Positions 51,759 to 61,608 are shown, counted from the first letter of the stretch. The stretch: 61,811 bases of DNA from Lachnospiraceae bacterium UBA5902 (GCA_002431865.1 DJEI01000085.1:1-61811); one strand, 5' to 3'. The notes: generated from the sequence alone by a model not told the origin. A program made the numbers and translations.

Positions 51759-52871
51759 ATGGCTAGTTTACAACTTAAGAATGTTTATAAAATTTATCCA
51801 AATGGCTTCAACGCTGTAAAGGACTTCAACTTGGATATTGAAGATAAAGAGTTCATCATCTTCGTTGGACCTTCAGGATGTGGTAAGTCAACAACGCTTC
51901 GTATGATCGCAGGTCTTGAAGATATCAGTTCCGGTGAGCTTTGGATCGGTGACAAGATGGTTAACGATGTAGAGCCTAAGGACAGAGATATTGCGATGGT
52001 ATTCCAGAACTACGCTTTGTATCCACATATGTCAGTTTATGATAACATGGCATTCGGTCTGAAGCTTAGAAAGGTACCAAAGGAGAAGATTGATAAGCAG
52101 GTACATGAGGCTGCTAAGATTCTTGATATTGAGCATCTGCTTGACAGAAAGCCAAAGGCTTTGTCAGGTGGTCAGAGACAGCGTGTGGCTATGGGACGTG
52201 CAATCGTTCGTGAGCCTAAGGTATTCCTTATGGACGAGCCTCTTTCAAACCTGGATGCTAAGCTTCGTGTTCAGATGCGTGTTGAGATCTCTAAGCTTCA
52301 CCAGAGACTGCAGACAACTATCATTTACGTAACACATGACCAGACAGAGGCTATGACACTTGGTACAAGAATCGTAGTTATGAAGGATGGTATCATCCAG
52401 CAGGTTGATACACCTCAGAATCTGTATGACAAGCCATGCAACCTGTTCGTAGCTGGATTCATGGGTATGCCACCTATGAACTTCATCGATTGTAAGGTTG
52501 TTAAGTCTGGAGCAGACGTATTACTTATGTTCGGTTCTCACTCAATCAAGGTTCCTGATGCCAAGGCTCAGAAGCTTATCAGCGGTGATTTCCTTGATAA
52601 GGAAGTTGTCCTTGGTATCCGTCCAGAGGATATTCATGACGAGCAGCTCTTCATCGAGTCTTCACCTGAGAGTGTTATCGATGCAAGAATCAATATTTAC
52701 GAAATGCTTGGTGCGGAAGTATATCTGTACTTCACAATCGATCAGTTCGATATCACAGCAAGAGTAAATGCACGTACAACAGCAAGACCTGGTGATACAG
52801 TTCAGTTCGCATTCGATCTGAGCAAGATCCACATCTTCGATAAGGAGACAGAGGAGATTATCATCAACTAG
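51759..52871 (+). CDS. ABC sugar-importer ATPase, UgpC/MsmK type
   Basis: 370 residues: Walker A GPSGCGKSTT near 37, Q-loop VFQNYALYPHM, signature LSGGQRQRVAMGRA near 135, Walker B VFLMDEPLSNLDAKL, then a C-terminal TOBE/MalK-like regulatory region. In Firmicutes one such ATPase often serves several carbohydrate importers, and no permease or binding-protein gene adjoins it, which fits a shared MsmK-like energiser. Codon use (CTT, GCT, AAG, GGT) resembles that of hup, so it is probably highly expressed. A very strong terminator follows. Confidence 0.93.
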   Translation: MASLQLKNVYKIYPNGFNAVKDFNLDIEDKEFIIFVGPSGCGKSTTLRMIAGLEDISSGELWIGDKMVNDVEPKDRDIAMVFQNYALYPHMSVYDNMAFGLKLRKVPKEKIDKQVHEAAKILDIEHLLDRKPKALSGGQRQRVAMGRAIVREPKVFLMDEPLSNLDAKLRVQMRVEISKLHQRLQTTIIYVTHDQTEAMTLGTRIVVMKDGIIQQVDTPQNLYDKPCNLFVAGFMGMPPMNFIDCKVVKSGADVLLMFGSHSIKVPDAKAQKLISGDFLDKEVVLGIRPEDIHDEQLFIESSPESVIDARINIYEMLGAEVYLYFTIDQFDITARVNARTTARPGDTVQFAFDLSKIHIFDKETEEIIIN

Positions 52872-52912
52872 TCAGGAGCTTGGTTCTAAAATTTGAACAA
52901 AGTGTGATTTTT

Positions 52913-52955
52913 CAGAGGAAATGCATAAAAATTATGCGTTTCCTCTTTTTTTTTT
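52913..52955 (+). terminator. Strong terminator
   Basis: AGAGGAAATGCATAA pairs with TTATGCGTTTCCTCT (one mismatch), then nine or more Ts. Confidence 0.93.
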
Positions 52956-52994
52956 CACATTTTTCGTGTAAAATGTACTTTGTATGGGTATAGG

Positions 52995-53053
52995 CAATGT
53001 CAAATAATTGGAAAGTATTTGACATTGACAGAAAAATACATAAATGTTACAAT
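52995..53053 (+). promoter_or_regulatory. Palindromic operator on the PucR-gene promoter
   Basis: CAATGTCAAATA (52995-53006) and TATTTGACATTG (53016-53027) form a 12-bp perfect inverted repeat with 9-nt spacing. Its right half runs into the -35 TTGACA (53025-53030), 17 nt from TACAAT (53048-53053). Binding would cover the promoter. Confidence 0.75.
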
Positions 53054-53102
53054 TTTGTTACAGAATTTTTAAAAATTCACAACAAAGAATAGGGGTGGAC
53101 GA

Positions 53103-54194
53103 ATGATTTCGAATCAGATACTGCAGGATACGGTTACTGGAATTAAGTCAATTACACGTGTAGAACTCTGTGTGATGGATACCGAAGGTAAGATACTTGC
53201 GACAACTATGCGCGGAATGGAAGAGTATGAGGATGAGGTTGTAAAATTCTCTGAATCAGCAGCGGACAGTCAGGTGATCCGTGGCTTTCAGTTTTTCAAG
53301 GTGTATGATGAGAATGAACTGGAATATGTCATACTGGCAAAAGGGGATGCCGAGGATGTCTATATGATCGGAAAGATGGCAACCTTCCAGATTCAGAATC
53401 TTCTGGTGGCATATAAGGAGCGTTTTGATAAGGATAACTTTATCAAGAACCTGTTGCTTGATAACCTGCTTCTGGTGGATATTTACAACCGTGCGAAGAA
53501 GCTGCATATTGAGACAGATGTAAAACGTATCGTGTTTATTATCGAGACAAAGACGGAGAAGGATACCAATGCATTAGAGACAGTCAGGACCTTGTTCTCC
53601 AGCAAGACAAAGGATTTCATTACGGCAGTTGACGAGAAGAATATTATTCTTGTCAAGGAAGTAAAGCCGAGTGAGACTTACGAGGACATGCGCAAGACGG
53701 CAAAGGTAATTGTGGATATGCTGAATACAGAAGCCATGTCATCGGTCAATGTTGCATACGGTACAATCGTCAACGAAATCAAAGAAGTGTCCCGTTCTTA
53801 TAAGGAAGCAAAGCTTGCCTTGGATGTAGGCAAGATCTTTTACAGCGACAGAAAGATTATCGCATACAGCAATCTTGGAATCGGACGATTGATCTATCAG
53901 CTGCCACTTCCGCTTTGCAAGATGTTTATCAAGGAGATTTTTGATGGTAAATCACCAGACGAGTTCGATGAGGAGACATTGACAACAATCAACAAGTTCT
54001 TCGAGAACAGCCTGAATGTATCTGAGACATCCCGTCAGCTTTACATTCACCGAAATACTCTTGTTTACCGTCTGGATAAGCTTCAGAAGAGTACCGGACT
54101 TGACCTCCGGGTATTCGAGGATGCCATTACCTTCAAGATTGCCCTTATGGTTGTGAAGTATATGAAGTATATGGAGAGCAAGGACACATATTAA
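53103..54194 (+). CDS. PucR/CdaR-type transcriptional regulator
   Basis: 363 residues. The N-terminal ~120 resemble the CdaR sugar-diacid recognition domain (ISNQILQDTVTGIKSITRVELCVMDTEGKILATT). A central GGDEF-like CdaR domain and a C-terminal HTH_30 helix-turn-helix follow (LNVSETSRQLYIHRNTLVYRLDKLQKSTGLDLRVFEDA). Relatives sense sugar acids or nitrogen compounds. No target operon adjoins. It has a strong promoter overlapped by a palindrome, which suggests self-regulation. Codon style is still that of the first part of the window. It is the last gene before the compositional change. Confidence 0.85.
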   Translation: MISNQILQDTVTGIKSITRVELCVMDTEGKILATTMRGMEEYEDEVVKFSESAADSQVIRGFQFFKVYDENELEYVILAKGDAEDVYMIGKMATFQIQNLLVAYKERFDKDNFIKNLLLDNLLLVDIYNRAKKLHIETDVKRIVFIIETKTEKDTNALETVRTLFSSKTKDFITAVDEKNIILVKEVKPSETYEDMRKTAKVIVDMLNTEAMSSVNVAYGTIVNEIKEVSRSYKEAKLALDVGKIFYSDRKIIAYSNLGIGRLIYQLPLPLCKMFIKEIFDGKSPDEFDEETLTTINKFFENSLNVSETSRQLYIHRNTLVYRLDKLQKSTGLDLRVFEDAITFKIALMVVKYMKYMESKDTY

Positions 54195-54420
54195 TAATAG
54201 ATTAGAAAAAAGTTATATATACAGTTTGGAGGAATATATACAATGATAATTATGGAAGATGTTACGAAGACGTATTCATCTGGTTCAGATGTTCCTGCAC
54301 TTAACGGGATTAATCTGCATATCCAGGAAGGCGAATTCGTATTCATAGTAGGTAAGAGTGGTTCAGGTAAATCTACACTTATCAAGCTTCTTCTTAAGGA
54401 ACTTGATCCTACATCGGGAA
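54190..54420. other. Compositional break (possible contig join)
   Basis: Upstream genes use ATC/ATT for Ile and many CGT, CTG, ATC and GGA codons. Downstream genes use ATA, AGA, CTT and other A/T-ending codons throughout. The change falls between the end of the PucR gene and the first third of ftsE; the exact base cannot be fixed by eye. Confidence 0.65.
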
Positions 54421-54935
54421 AAATATATGTTAATAAGAAGTATCTTAATAAACTTACAAGAAAGAAATTACCTTATCTTAGAAGAGATATAGGTGTTGTA
54501 TTCCAGGATTTCCGTCTGTTACCAGATAGAAACATATACGAGAATATAGCATTTGCACAGAAAGTAGTAGAAGCACCAACTAAGAAGATTAAGAGTAATG
54601 TACTTAAAATGCTTTCAATGGTTAATCTTCTTGATAAATACAAGTCTTACCCTAACGAGTTATCAGGTGGTGAACAGCAGAGAGTTGCCATAGCAAGAGC
54701 TCTGATAAACAGACCATCTATACTTTTGTGTGATGAGCCGACAGGTAACCTTGATCCAACTAACTCTAACGAGATTATGAAGATTCTTGATGCTGTTAAT
54801 AAGCAGGGAACGACTGTGCTTGTAGTTACTCATAATATGGATATCGTTCAACAGATGAAGAAGAGAACGATTACTATGAGCCAGGGTAAGATTATAAGTG
54901 ATTTGGAAAAGGGTGGTTATTTCTATGAAGATTAG
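54243..54935 (+). CDS. ftsE: Cell-division ATPase FtsE
   Basis: 230 residues: Walker [10 protein letters not shown] near 36, Q-loop [19 protein letters not shown] (the RLLPDRN run is typical of FtsE), signature [15 protein letters not shown] near 140, Walker [13 protein letters not shown]. FtsE drives FtsX to activate wall hydrolases at the septum. GGAGG precedes the ATG. It overlaps ftsX by 11 nt. Codon use turns AT-rich within this gene. Confidence 0.95.
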   Translation: MIIMEDVTKTYSSGSDVPALNGINLHIQEGEFVFIVGKSGSGKSTLIKLLLKELDPTSGKIYVNKKYLNKLTRKKLPYLRRDIGVVFQDFRLLPDRNIYENIAFAQKVVEAPTKKIKSNVLKMLSMVNLLDKYKSYPNELSGGEQQRVAIARALINRPSILLCDEPTGNLDPTNSNEIMKILDAVNKQGTTVLVVTHNMDIVQQMKKRTITMSQGKIISDLEKGGYFYED

Positions 54936-55833
54936 ATCGTTATTTTATCATATTAAGGACGGATTAAAGAACATCTATCGTAATAGACTGTTCTCTCTTG
55001 CGTCAATAGCAACTATAGCGGCATGTATATTCCTTTTTGGTTTATTCTACTCGCTTGTAACGAATTTCCAGTATATGATACATAAGGCAGAGAATGAAGT
55101 ATGTGTAACAGTATTCTTTGACCAGGGGTTATCAGATGCAGATATTAAGAAACTTGGTGATACAATAAGCCAGAGAAATGAAGTGTCGCGTATTCATTAT
55201 ACTTCAGCAGATGAAGCATGGGAGAATTATAAGGCTGAATATTTCAAGGATTATCCTCAGCTTGCAGAAGGTTTTAAGGATGATAATCCTCTTGCCAATT
55301 CTTCATCATATGAGATATATCTTAATGATGCGGCAAGCCAGTCAACACTTGTTACATATCTTGAGAATCTTGATGGTATAAGACAGGTAAACAGATCAGA
55401 AGCAACGGCCAGTGGACTTGCCAGTGCAGCAAGACTTGTAAGTTACGTTGCAATTGCTATTATTGTTATTCTTCTTGCTGTATCAATATTCCTTATTACT
55501 AATACTATTGTTATAGGTATTACAGTACGTAAGGAAGAGATATCGATTATGAAGTATATAGGTGCAACAGATGCGTTCGTAGATGCACCATTCTTCGTAG
55601 AAGGTATTACTATAGGTATTATAGGTTCTATTATACCGCTTGTTATTCTTAGATTTATATATGAGAACGTAATTAACTTTGTTATGAATAAGTTCTCAAT
55701 ACTTCAGAATATTCTCGCGTTTATGCCTGTTAACGAAGTGTTCAGAATACTGGTTCCAGTTGGAATCCTTCTTGGTATGGGCATAGGTATATTAGGAAGT
55801 TTCTTTGCTGTAAGAAAGCATGCTAACGTATAA
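54925..55833 (+). CDS. ftsX: Cell-division permease-like protein FtsX
   Basis: 302 residues from ATG 54925, overlapping ftsE. Four membrane spans: ~22-44, then three in the last 130 residues (VAIAIIVILLAVSIFLITNTIVIGITVRKEEI, IGIIGSIIPLVILRFIY, LVPVGILLGMGIGILGSFFAVRK), with the external loop 1 (~45-170) that contacts hydrolases. With FtsE it transmits ATP-driven movement to the M23 hydrolase encoded next. Start chosen over the in-frame codon at 54898 because the latter lies inside the ftsE end. Confidence 0.95.
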   Translation: MKIRSLFYHIKDGLKNIYRNRLFSLASIATIAACIFLFGLFYSLVTNFQYMIHKAENEVCVTVFFDQGLSDADIKKLGDTISQRNEVSRIHYTSADEAWENYKAEYFKDYPQLAEGFKDDNPLANSSSYEIYLNDAASQSTLVTYLENLDGIRQVNRSEATASGLASAARLVSYVAIAIIVILLAVSIFLITNTIVIGITVRKEEISIMKYIGATDAFVDAPFFVEGITIGIIGSIIPLVILRFIYENVINFVMNKFSILQNILAFMPVNEVFRILVPVGILLGMGIGILGSFFAVRKHANV

Positions 55834-55994
55834 TATGAATATAGGCAGAAGATTAAAAGCAGTTTGAATTTTATTGTTAAGATATTTAATTTAAATACCT
55901 TAATATAGAACATGATTATGTGTGTAAATCAGCATATAATTAAAATGTTATAAAATATAACAGAAACGTTATGTTGTATTATATAAGTGTGAAT

Positions 55995-56034
55995 ATAGGA
56001 CTGATGCAAAGAAAATCTTTGGCGGAGGTCCTAT
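55995..56034 (+). ncRNA. Structured leader hairpin before the M23 gene
   Basis: ATAGGAC (55995-56001) pairs with GTCCTAT (56028-56034). Inside, GCAAAGA pairs with TCTTTGGC (one bulge) around AAA, leaving an asymmetric purine-rich internal loop (TGAT against GGAG). It lies about 90 nt before the start codon in a 293-nt gap that holds nothing else I can recognise. It has no T-run, so it is not a terminator. Confidence 0.4.
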
Positions 56035-56125
56035 TTTACAAGATATTACTTGATATGTTATGTAAAAGAGCTTTAGCTGATAATCAATTTTATAAATATA
56101 GCGGGATGTTTTATGGAGGAGTTGT

Positions 56126-57394
56126 ATGAGGAAAGCGTTAGTTAAAAAAGCGGTTACTCTGTTGCTGCTTCTGACATTAATTGTTCCAACATGCTTTATC
56201 AGATATGATGATGTATATGGAGATAACAAACAAAATCTGGATAATGCCAATAATAAAAAAAGTGATCTTCAGAGTGAGTATGATAAGACACAGAAGAAGC
56301 TTGATGAACTTAAATCACAGAGTAGTGATGTGGAAACTTATCTGGCGCAGCTGGATTCACAGATGTCTACAATTAATGGTTCACTTTATGAGGTTAACAG
56401 TCAGATAGAACAGACAGAGACAGAGATTACCGATACAGAAGAAAAACTTGCTGATGCCGAAGCAGATGTTGATGAGCAGTATGATTCTATGAAGCTTAGG
56501 ATACAGTATATGTATGAGCATAATGATGAAACATATTTTGCATTGCTGCTTAATTCTGAAAGTATGGGAGACATGCTTAACAAGGCGGAATATATAACAA
56601 AAATTTCTGAATACGACAGAAAAATGTTGGAAAAGTTTAATGATACAGTTAATTTTATAACTGATGCTAAAATAAAACTTGAACAGGATAAAGAAACACT
56701 TGTTACGAAACAGGAAGAACTTAAAGATAAGAAAGCATCATTAGAGCTGCTTGAATCTACCAAACAGAGCGAAATGGCTGCGTTGAAGAAGAATACACAA
56801 CAGCAGCAGAGTTATCAGGATTCTATTGAACAGGCTATTAAGGAACAGGATAGCCTGATTGCAAGCATACAGCAGCAGATAAAAGCAGAGGAAGAGGCCA
56901 ACAGAAATAACGCCAATCTTAATAATGGCAGCAGTAATAGTGGCAATGGCAGCTCTGGCAATTCTGGCAGTGAAAGTGGTGGAAGCACAAAATATGACGG
57001 AGGAGCATTCAAATGGCCAACAGTGTCAACAAGAATAACCTCTCAATATGGAGATACAGATGGAAGATCATCTCCGCATAAAGGAATTGATATAGGTGCA
57101 TCAGTAAGAGGCGTATCAGGTGATCCTATCTATGCGGCAGCTGATGGCAAGGTTGTGCTTGCACAATATGGTAATGCTTCTGCTGGTAACTGGATAATGA
57201 TATATCATGGCAATGGATTGTATACAAGATATCTTCATGCTTCAAGTCTGCTTGTCAGTGTAGGTACAACTGTAACGAAAGGACAGAAGATAGCACTCAT
57301 GGGTACGAGTGGTAATTCGGACGGCGTACATCTTCATTTTGATGTAATGCTTAACGGAAGTTATGTGAATCCATGGAATTATCTTAGTAAATAG
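56126..57394 (+). CDS. Secreted coiled-coil M23 peptidoglycan hydrolase (PcsB/EnvC-like)
   Basis: 422 residues. A signal peptide spans ~1-31 (KKAVTLLLLLTLIVPTCFI), a long coiled coil ~35-250 (NNKKSDLQSEYDKTQKKLDELKSQ ...), and a Gly/Ser/Asn linker ~265-290. A LytM/M23 domain with zinc ligands in HKGIDIG and HLHFD follows (~310-420). In FtsEX systems the coiled coil docks on FtsX and the M23 domain cuts cross-links during division; adjacency to ftsEX supports this. The start ATG has GGAGG. Codon use is AT-rich, as in all downstream genes. Confidence 0.93.
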   Translation: MRKALVKKAVTLLLLLTLIVPTCFIRYDDVYGDNKQNLDNANNKKSDLQSEYDKTQKKLDELKSQSSDVETYLAQLDSQMSTINGSLYEVNSQIEQTETEITDTEEKLADAEADVDEQYDSMKLRIQYMYEHNDETYFALLLNSESMGDMLNKAEYITKISEYDRKMLEKFNDTVNFITDAKIKLEQDKETLVTKQEELKDKKASLELLESTKQSEMAALKKNTQQQQSYQDSIEQAIKEQDSLIASIQQQIKAEEEANRNNANLNNGSSNSGNGSSGNSGSESGGSTKYDGGAFKWPTVSTRITSQYGDTDGRSSPHKGIDIGASVRGVSGDPIYAAADGKVVLAQYGNASAGNWIMIYHGNGLYTRYLHASSLLVSVGTTVTKGQKIALMGTSGNSDGVHLHFDVMLNGSYVNPWNYLSK

Positions 57395-57463
57395 TTAATA
57401 AAACATTCATTGTGTTATTAATTATTGGATTATGAAAAAGATATCATTAAAAATATATTTATG

Positions 57464-57591
57464 ATAAGTGTCAAAAGTGAAAATGCCTTTTGTATGATAT
57501 GTAATGCATAATATATAGCATACAATATATAGTAACAATATATACTGCGTATTATGTATAAAAGAATGGCGTTTTTGCTTGAGACACTTAT
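57464..57591. repeat. Long imperfect palindrome
   Basis: ATAAGTGTC at 57464-57472 pairs with GACACTTAT at 57583-57591. Inward, AAAAGTGAAAATGCC pairs imperfectly with GGCGTTTTTGCTT, and CTTTTGTAT with GTATAAAAG. The centre is almost pure A/T. It fills the gap between the M23 and S41 genes and has no T-run right after the stem. Confidence 0.5.
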
Positions 57592-57664
57592 ATTATATAT
57601 AAAAATATATGTAAAATTATATGTGTAAATATGTGCAAAATTATATGTGAAAATGGAGGATAGT

Positions 57665-58978
57665 ATGGATAATAGAGAAAATGATGAAATGATTCATACT
57701 AATGAACAGGATAATACATCTGAGAATAAAATACGTATGGAAAACAGAATTGCAAGGGTACGGGCACGCTGTTTTAAGAATGGATTGCTGCTTGGTATAG
57801 TGGCAACACTTTTAGTGATGATAATTCTTATAGTTAGCATAGCTGGGGTGTGCATAAGAAAAGGTTATATACACATAGGTGTTAATGGAGATGTGTATAT
57901 ACAGTCGGATGCAGTTACGGATGGAAGCGGCATAGGAAGTGAAGTTGAAGCCAAGCTTAATGCGATAGACTCGGTTCTTGATTCATTTTATTTTGGTGAT
58001 GTGGATGACGAGAAAGCAAAAAATAATATATACAAGGCTTATCTTAATTCTTATGGTGACAAATATACTGTTTATTATACGGCTGACGAATATAACAAGC
58101 TTATGGAAACTACCAATGGTAAATTCTACGGAATAGGAGCTGTGTGTCAGCAGAGTGATGAAGGTGGTGTCATGCTTGTTGATGTGTATGAGAGTGGAGC
58201 CGGATATAAGGCAGGCCTTAGGAGCGGAGACAGGATAATACAGGTTGATGACACAGATGTTACAGATATGGACCTTTCGTCAGCAGTTGCGCTTGTTAAA
58301 GGGGAAAAAGGCACATCTGTTGTATTGAAGGTTGTAAGAAATGGTGAAACAGAAGAATATACGGTTGTCAGGGATGAGGTCGAAGTACAGACTGTAAGTT
58401 ATGGCATGACAGATGATTCTATTGGCTATATAGCGGTTTCCCAGTTTGAGGATGTTACTGCAAAGCAGTTTAAGTCGGCTGTGGAGGATCTTAAGAATAA
58501 TGGTGCCAGGGGAATTGTTATAGATATCAGAAACAATCCAGGTGGCCTTTTAACATCAGTTGTTGATATGCTTAAGTATATACTTCCAAACGGTCTGATT
58601 GTATATACAGAAGATAAGGCTGGAAACAGAAAAGAGTACAGCGATAATGGCAATGAAGAGCTTGATATGCCTTTAGCAGTACTTGTTAATGGAAACAGTG
58701 CAAGTGCCTCTGAGATATTTGCAGGTGCTATACAGGATTATGGCAAAGGTGATATTGTAGGAACACAGACATTTGGAAAAGGAATAGTGCAGACAGTTAA
58801 GCCACTAACGGATGGAAGTGCCATAAAGTTTACGATTGCCAAATATTTTACGCCTAAAGGACAGGATATACATGGTAAAGGTGTTACTCCTGATGTGATT
58901 GTTGAGTACGATAAGGATGCAGAAGAAGATGCACAGTTTAATGCGGCACTGGAGAGTGTGAGGGCTAAACTGAATTAA
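57665..58978 (+). CDS. S41 C-terminal processing peptidase
   Basis: 437 residues from ATG 57665 (GGAGGA upstream; the longest frame starts at GTG 57647). A charged cytoplasmic head is followed by one membrane span (GLLLGIVATLLVMIILIVSIAGVC, ~45-68). A PDZ domain lies at ~170-245 (YESGAGYKAGLRSGDRIIQVDDTDVTDMDLSSAVALVKGEKGTSVVLKVVRNG), and an S41 domain carries the catalytic Ser in NGNSASASEIFAGA and Lys in TFGKGIVQT. CtpA/CtpB-type proteases trim envelope or signalling proteins outside the membrane. The ftsE-ftsX-M23-S41-uvrB-uvrA order is, from memory, common in Lachnospiraceae. Confidence 0.93.
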   Translation: MDNRENDEMIHTNEQDNTSENKIRMENRIARVRARCFKNGLLLGIVATLLVMIILIVSIAGVCIRKGYIHIGVNGDVYIQSDAVTDGSGIGSEVEAKLNAIDSVLDSFYFGDVDDEKAKNNIYKAYLNSYGDKYTVYYTADEYNKLMETTNGKFYGIGAVCQQSDEGGVMLVDVYESGAGYKAGLRSGDRIIQVDDTDVTDMDLSSAVALVKGEKGTSVVLKVVRNGETEEYTVVRDEVEVQTVSYGMTDDSIGYIAVSQFEDVTAKQFKSAVEDLKNNGARGIVIDIRNNPGGLLTSVVDMLKYILPNGLIVYTEDKAGNRKEYSDNGNEELDMPLAVLVNGNSASASEIFAGAIQDYGKGDIVGTQTFGKGIVQTVKPLTDGSAIKFTIAKYFTPKGQDIHGKGVTPDVIVEYDKDAEEDAQFNAALESVRAKLN

Positions 58979-58997
58979 TAATATAATGAATCAGCAG

Positions 58998-59009
58998 GAA
59001 CGTATGTTC
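58998..59009 (+). promoter_or_regulatory. LexA (SOS) box upstream of the second uvrB
   Basis: GAACGTATGTTC is a perfect GAAC-N4-GTTC box. A TATAAT at 58982-58987 lies just ahead of it, so the box would cover the start of any transcript from there. It is about 300 nt from the uvrB start, with a terminator between. Confidence 0.75.
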
Positions 59010-59020
59010 TGAATAAGATG

Positions 59021-59094
59021 GACAAAGTCTATTTTTTGTAGTAAAATTAAGCACATAAGTGCATACTATGAAAATATTGACTTTGTCTTTTTTT
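59021..59094 (+). terminator. Branched terminator
   Basis: GACAAAGTC (59021-59029) pairs with GACTTTGTC (59079-59087), then TTTTTTT. Inside, TAGTA/TACTA and GCAC-ATAA-GTGC make a second stacked stem. Confidence 0.75.
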
Positions 59095-59227
59095 AAAATA
59101 TTTGACAAGAACAATATTTTGATTTGAACAATTTATAATTAGTTTCACAATTATTTAAGGTTTACTTTTTGTGACTACATTATTATGATAGAGTCAATTT
59201 TGCAGAGTATGTAAGAGTAACAATCAG

Positions 59228-59257
59228 TTGACTTATTGAAGTTAATTTTACTATAAA
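59228..59257 (+). promoter_or_regulatory. Candidate promoter of the second uvrB
   Basis: TTGACT at 59228-59233 and TATAAA at 59252-59257, 18 nt apart. No perfect SOS box overlaps it. Confidence 0.5.
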
Positions 59258-59310
59258 TTTTGACCTATAGAAGATATTTATTATAAAATTCAGGAAGGGA
59301 GAGTACATTT

Positions 59311-61311
59311 ATGGAGTTTAAGTTGCATGCCCCATATGAGCCAACAGGAGACCAACCGCAGGCTATAGCTGAGCTTGTACAGGGATTTAATGAGGGTAAC
59401 CAGTTTGAGACTCTGGTGGGTGTTACAGGTTCTGGTAAAACATTTACTATGGCAAACATAATACAGCATGTACAGAAGCCTACGCTTATAATCAGTCATA
59501 ATAAAACGCTGGCGGCGCAGCTGTATTCAGAGATGAAAGAATTCTTCCCTGAGAATGCTGTTGAATATTTTGTTTCCTACTATGATTATTATCAGCCGGA
59601 GGCTTATGTTCCACAGAGCGATACGTATATAGCCAAGGACTCTTCAATTAATGATGAGATAGATAAGTTGAGGCATTCAGCAACAGCTGCATTGTCAGAA
59701 AGAAATGATGTTATTATAGTAGCATCTGTTTCGTGTATATATGGATTAGGTGCGCCTATTGATTATAAGAACATGGTTATATCACTACGTCCAGGCATGG
59801 AAAAAGACAGAGATGAGATGATAAGGAAGCTTATAGATATACAGTATGTGCGTAATGACCAGGATTTTAAACGAGGAACTTTCAGAGTCAGAGGAGATGT
59901 TATTGAGATATATCCGTCCGCATCCAGTGGAGATGCTGTGAGAGTAGAGTTTTTCGGAGATGAGATAGACAGAATTAGTGAGATAGATTCACTTACAGGA
60001 GAAGTTAAGTGTAATCTTGATCATGTTGCTATATTTCCTAATTCTCATTATGTTGTAGAGAAAGAGAAGATGGAAAAGGCGATTGAGAATATAAAGGAAG
60101 AGCTTGCCGAGAGGGTAAAGTATTTTAAGAGTGAGGATAAGCTTCTTGAGGCACAGCGTATAGAAGAGAGAACTAACTTTGATATAGAGATGATGCAGGA
60201 AACAGGCTTCTGTTCAGGTATTGAGAATTATTCAAGACATTTGGCAGGGCTTCCGGCAGGGTGTCCTCCATATACACTTATGGATTATTTTCCAGATGAT
60301 TTTATGATAATTGTTGATGAGTCGCATATTACTATTCCACAGATAAGGGGAATGTATGCAGGTGACCAGGCAAGAAAGACCACACTTGTTGATTATGGCT
60401 TCAGACTTCCGTCAGCAAAGGATAACAGACCGCTGAATTTCCAGGAGTTTGAAAGCAAGATATCACAGATGCTTTTCGTATCTGCTACGCCTAGTAAGTA
60501 TGAGGAAGAACATGAGCTTATGAGGGCAGAGCAGATCATAAGACCTACAGGGCTTCTTGATCCTGAGATTGTTGTAAGACCAATAGAAGGCCAGATTGAT
60601 GACCTAATAAGTGAGATTAACAAGGAAGTTGAAAAAAAGAATAAAATACTTGTTACAACACTTACAAAGCGCATGGCAGAGGACCTTACGGATTATCTTA
60701 AGGAAGTTGGCATAAGGGTCAAGTATCTGCATGCTGACATTGATACGCTTGAAAGACAGAAGATTATAAGGGATATGAGACTTGATGGCTTTGATGTACT
60801 TGTCGGTATCAATCTGCTTAGAGAAGGACTGGATATTCCAGAGATAAGTCTTGTGGCTATTCTTGATGCTGATAAGGAGGGATTCTTAAGAACGGAAACA
60901 TCACTTATCCAGACGATAGGACGAGCAGCCAGAAATGCAGAAGGACATGTTATCATGTATGCAGATACGATAACCGAGTCCATGGAAAAAGCTATATCTG
61001 AAACTGAAAGACGTAGAAAGATACAGCAGAAGTATAATGAAGAACATGGTATAACACCACAGACAATAAAGAAAGCGGTCAGGGATCTTATAAGTATATC
61101 TAAGGCGGCAGAAGCAGATAATTCTAATGGAAGGCTTGATGTAGATTACGAGTCTATGAGCATTAAAGACCTTGAAAAGGTTAAGAAGCAGATTGAGAAG
61201 AATATGCGTAAAGCTGCGGCGGAGCTTGACTTTGAACAGGCGGCTGTGCTTCGTGATAAGATGATTGAGATTAATAAGTATATTTATGAGGATAAGAAGT
61301 CAGGCAAGTAA
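59311..61311 (+). CDS. uvrB: Excinuclease ABC subunit B (second copy)
   Basis: 666 residues, complete: Walker A GVTGSGKT near 36, the hairpin region [34 protein letters not shown], and the C-terminal UVR motif [16 protein letters not shown]. By eye roughly three quarters of residues match the first UvrB, yet codons differ systematically (GTTACAGGTTCTGGTAAA for the Walker A against GTCACAGGTTCCGGAAAG). A recent duplication is therefore excluded. It is followed by a 297-nt gap and a second uvrA. Confidence 0.96.
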   Translation: MEFKLHAPYEPTGDQPQAIAELVQGFNEGNQFETLVGVTGSGKTFTMANIIQHVQKPTLIISHNKTLAAQLYSEMKEFFPENAVEYFVSYYDYYQPEAYVPQSDTYIAKDSSINDEIDKLRHSATAALSERNDVIIVASVSCIYGLGAPIDYKNMVISLRPGMEKDRDEMIRKLIDIQYVRNDQDFKRGTFRVRGDVIEIYPSASSGDAVRVEFFGDEIDRISEIDSLTGEVKCNLDHVAIFPNSHYVVEKEKMEKAIENIKEELAERVKYFKSEDKLLEAQRIEERTNFDIEMMQETGFCSGIENYSRHLAGLPAGCPPYTLMDYFPDDFMIIVDESHITIPQIRGMYAGDQARKTTLVDYGFRLPSAKDNRPLNFQEFESKISQMLFVSATPSKYEEEHELMRAEQIIRPTGLLDPEIVVRPIEGQIDDLISEINKEVEKKNKILVTTLTKRMAEDLTDYLKEVGIRVKYLHADIDTLERQKIIRDMRLDGFDVLVGINLLREGLDIPEISLVAILDADKEGFLRTETSLIQTIGRAARNAEGHVIMYADTITESMEKAISETERRRKIQQKYNEEHGITPQTIKKAVRDLISISKAAEADNSNGRLDVDYESMSIKDLEKVKKQIEKNMRKAAAELDFEQAAVLRDKMIEINKYIYEDKKSGK

Positions 61312-61608
61312 TAAGCAGACAGATTATTACAGGTGTATTTTGCAGGTTTATAAATAATTGCTTTTATTTGTGGCATAGATATATTCAATAGGTTATGCAG
61401 AATATGTCTTCCTAATATGGGCATAATTGTACAATGTTTTGAATTTGCTTATTATAGACTGATATTTATTATGCAGGATGGATTGTGAATTATAAAGCAA
61501 TGGAGCGATTCTGATACATCTGTGAGTGTCAGAATTAAATTGTGACGTTCACATCATTATATTAGTTTGTTAAGGATTAAGACAGAAAATAATGGAGATA
61601 AATAAAGT
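61312..61608. other. AT-rich intergenic gap
   Basis: Nothing convincing is seen in this 297-nt stretch beyond the uvrA ribosome binding site (TGGAGA at about 61593-61598). Confidence 0.5.

Noticed and set aside
55834..56125. c-di-AMP (ydaO/yuaA) riboswitch before the M23 gene
   Set aside because: The long conserved ydaO consensus is not seen; only one bipartite hairpin is visible.
24185..61311. uvrB copies as a recent duplication or assembly repeat
   Set aside because: The two genes differ throughout in codons and in many residues, so they are diverged homologues.
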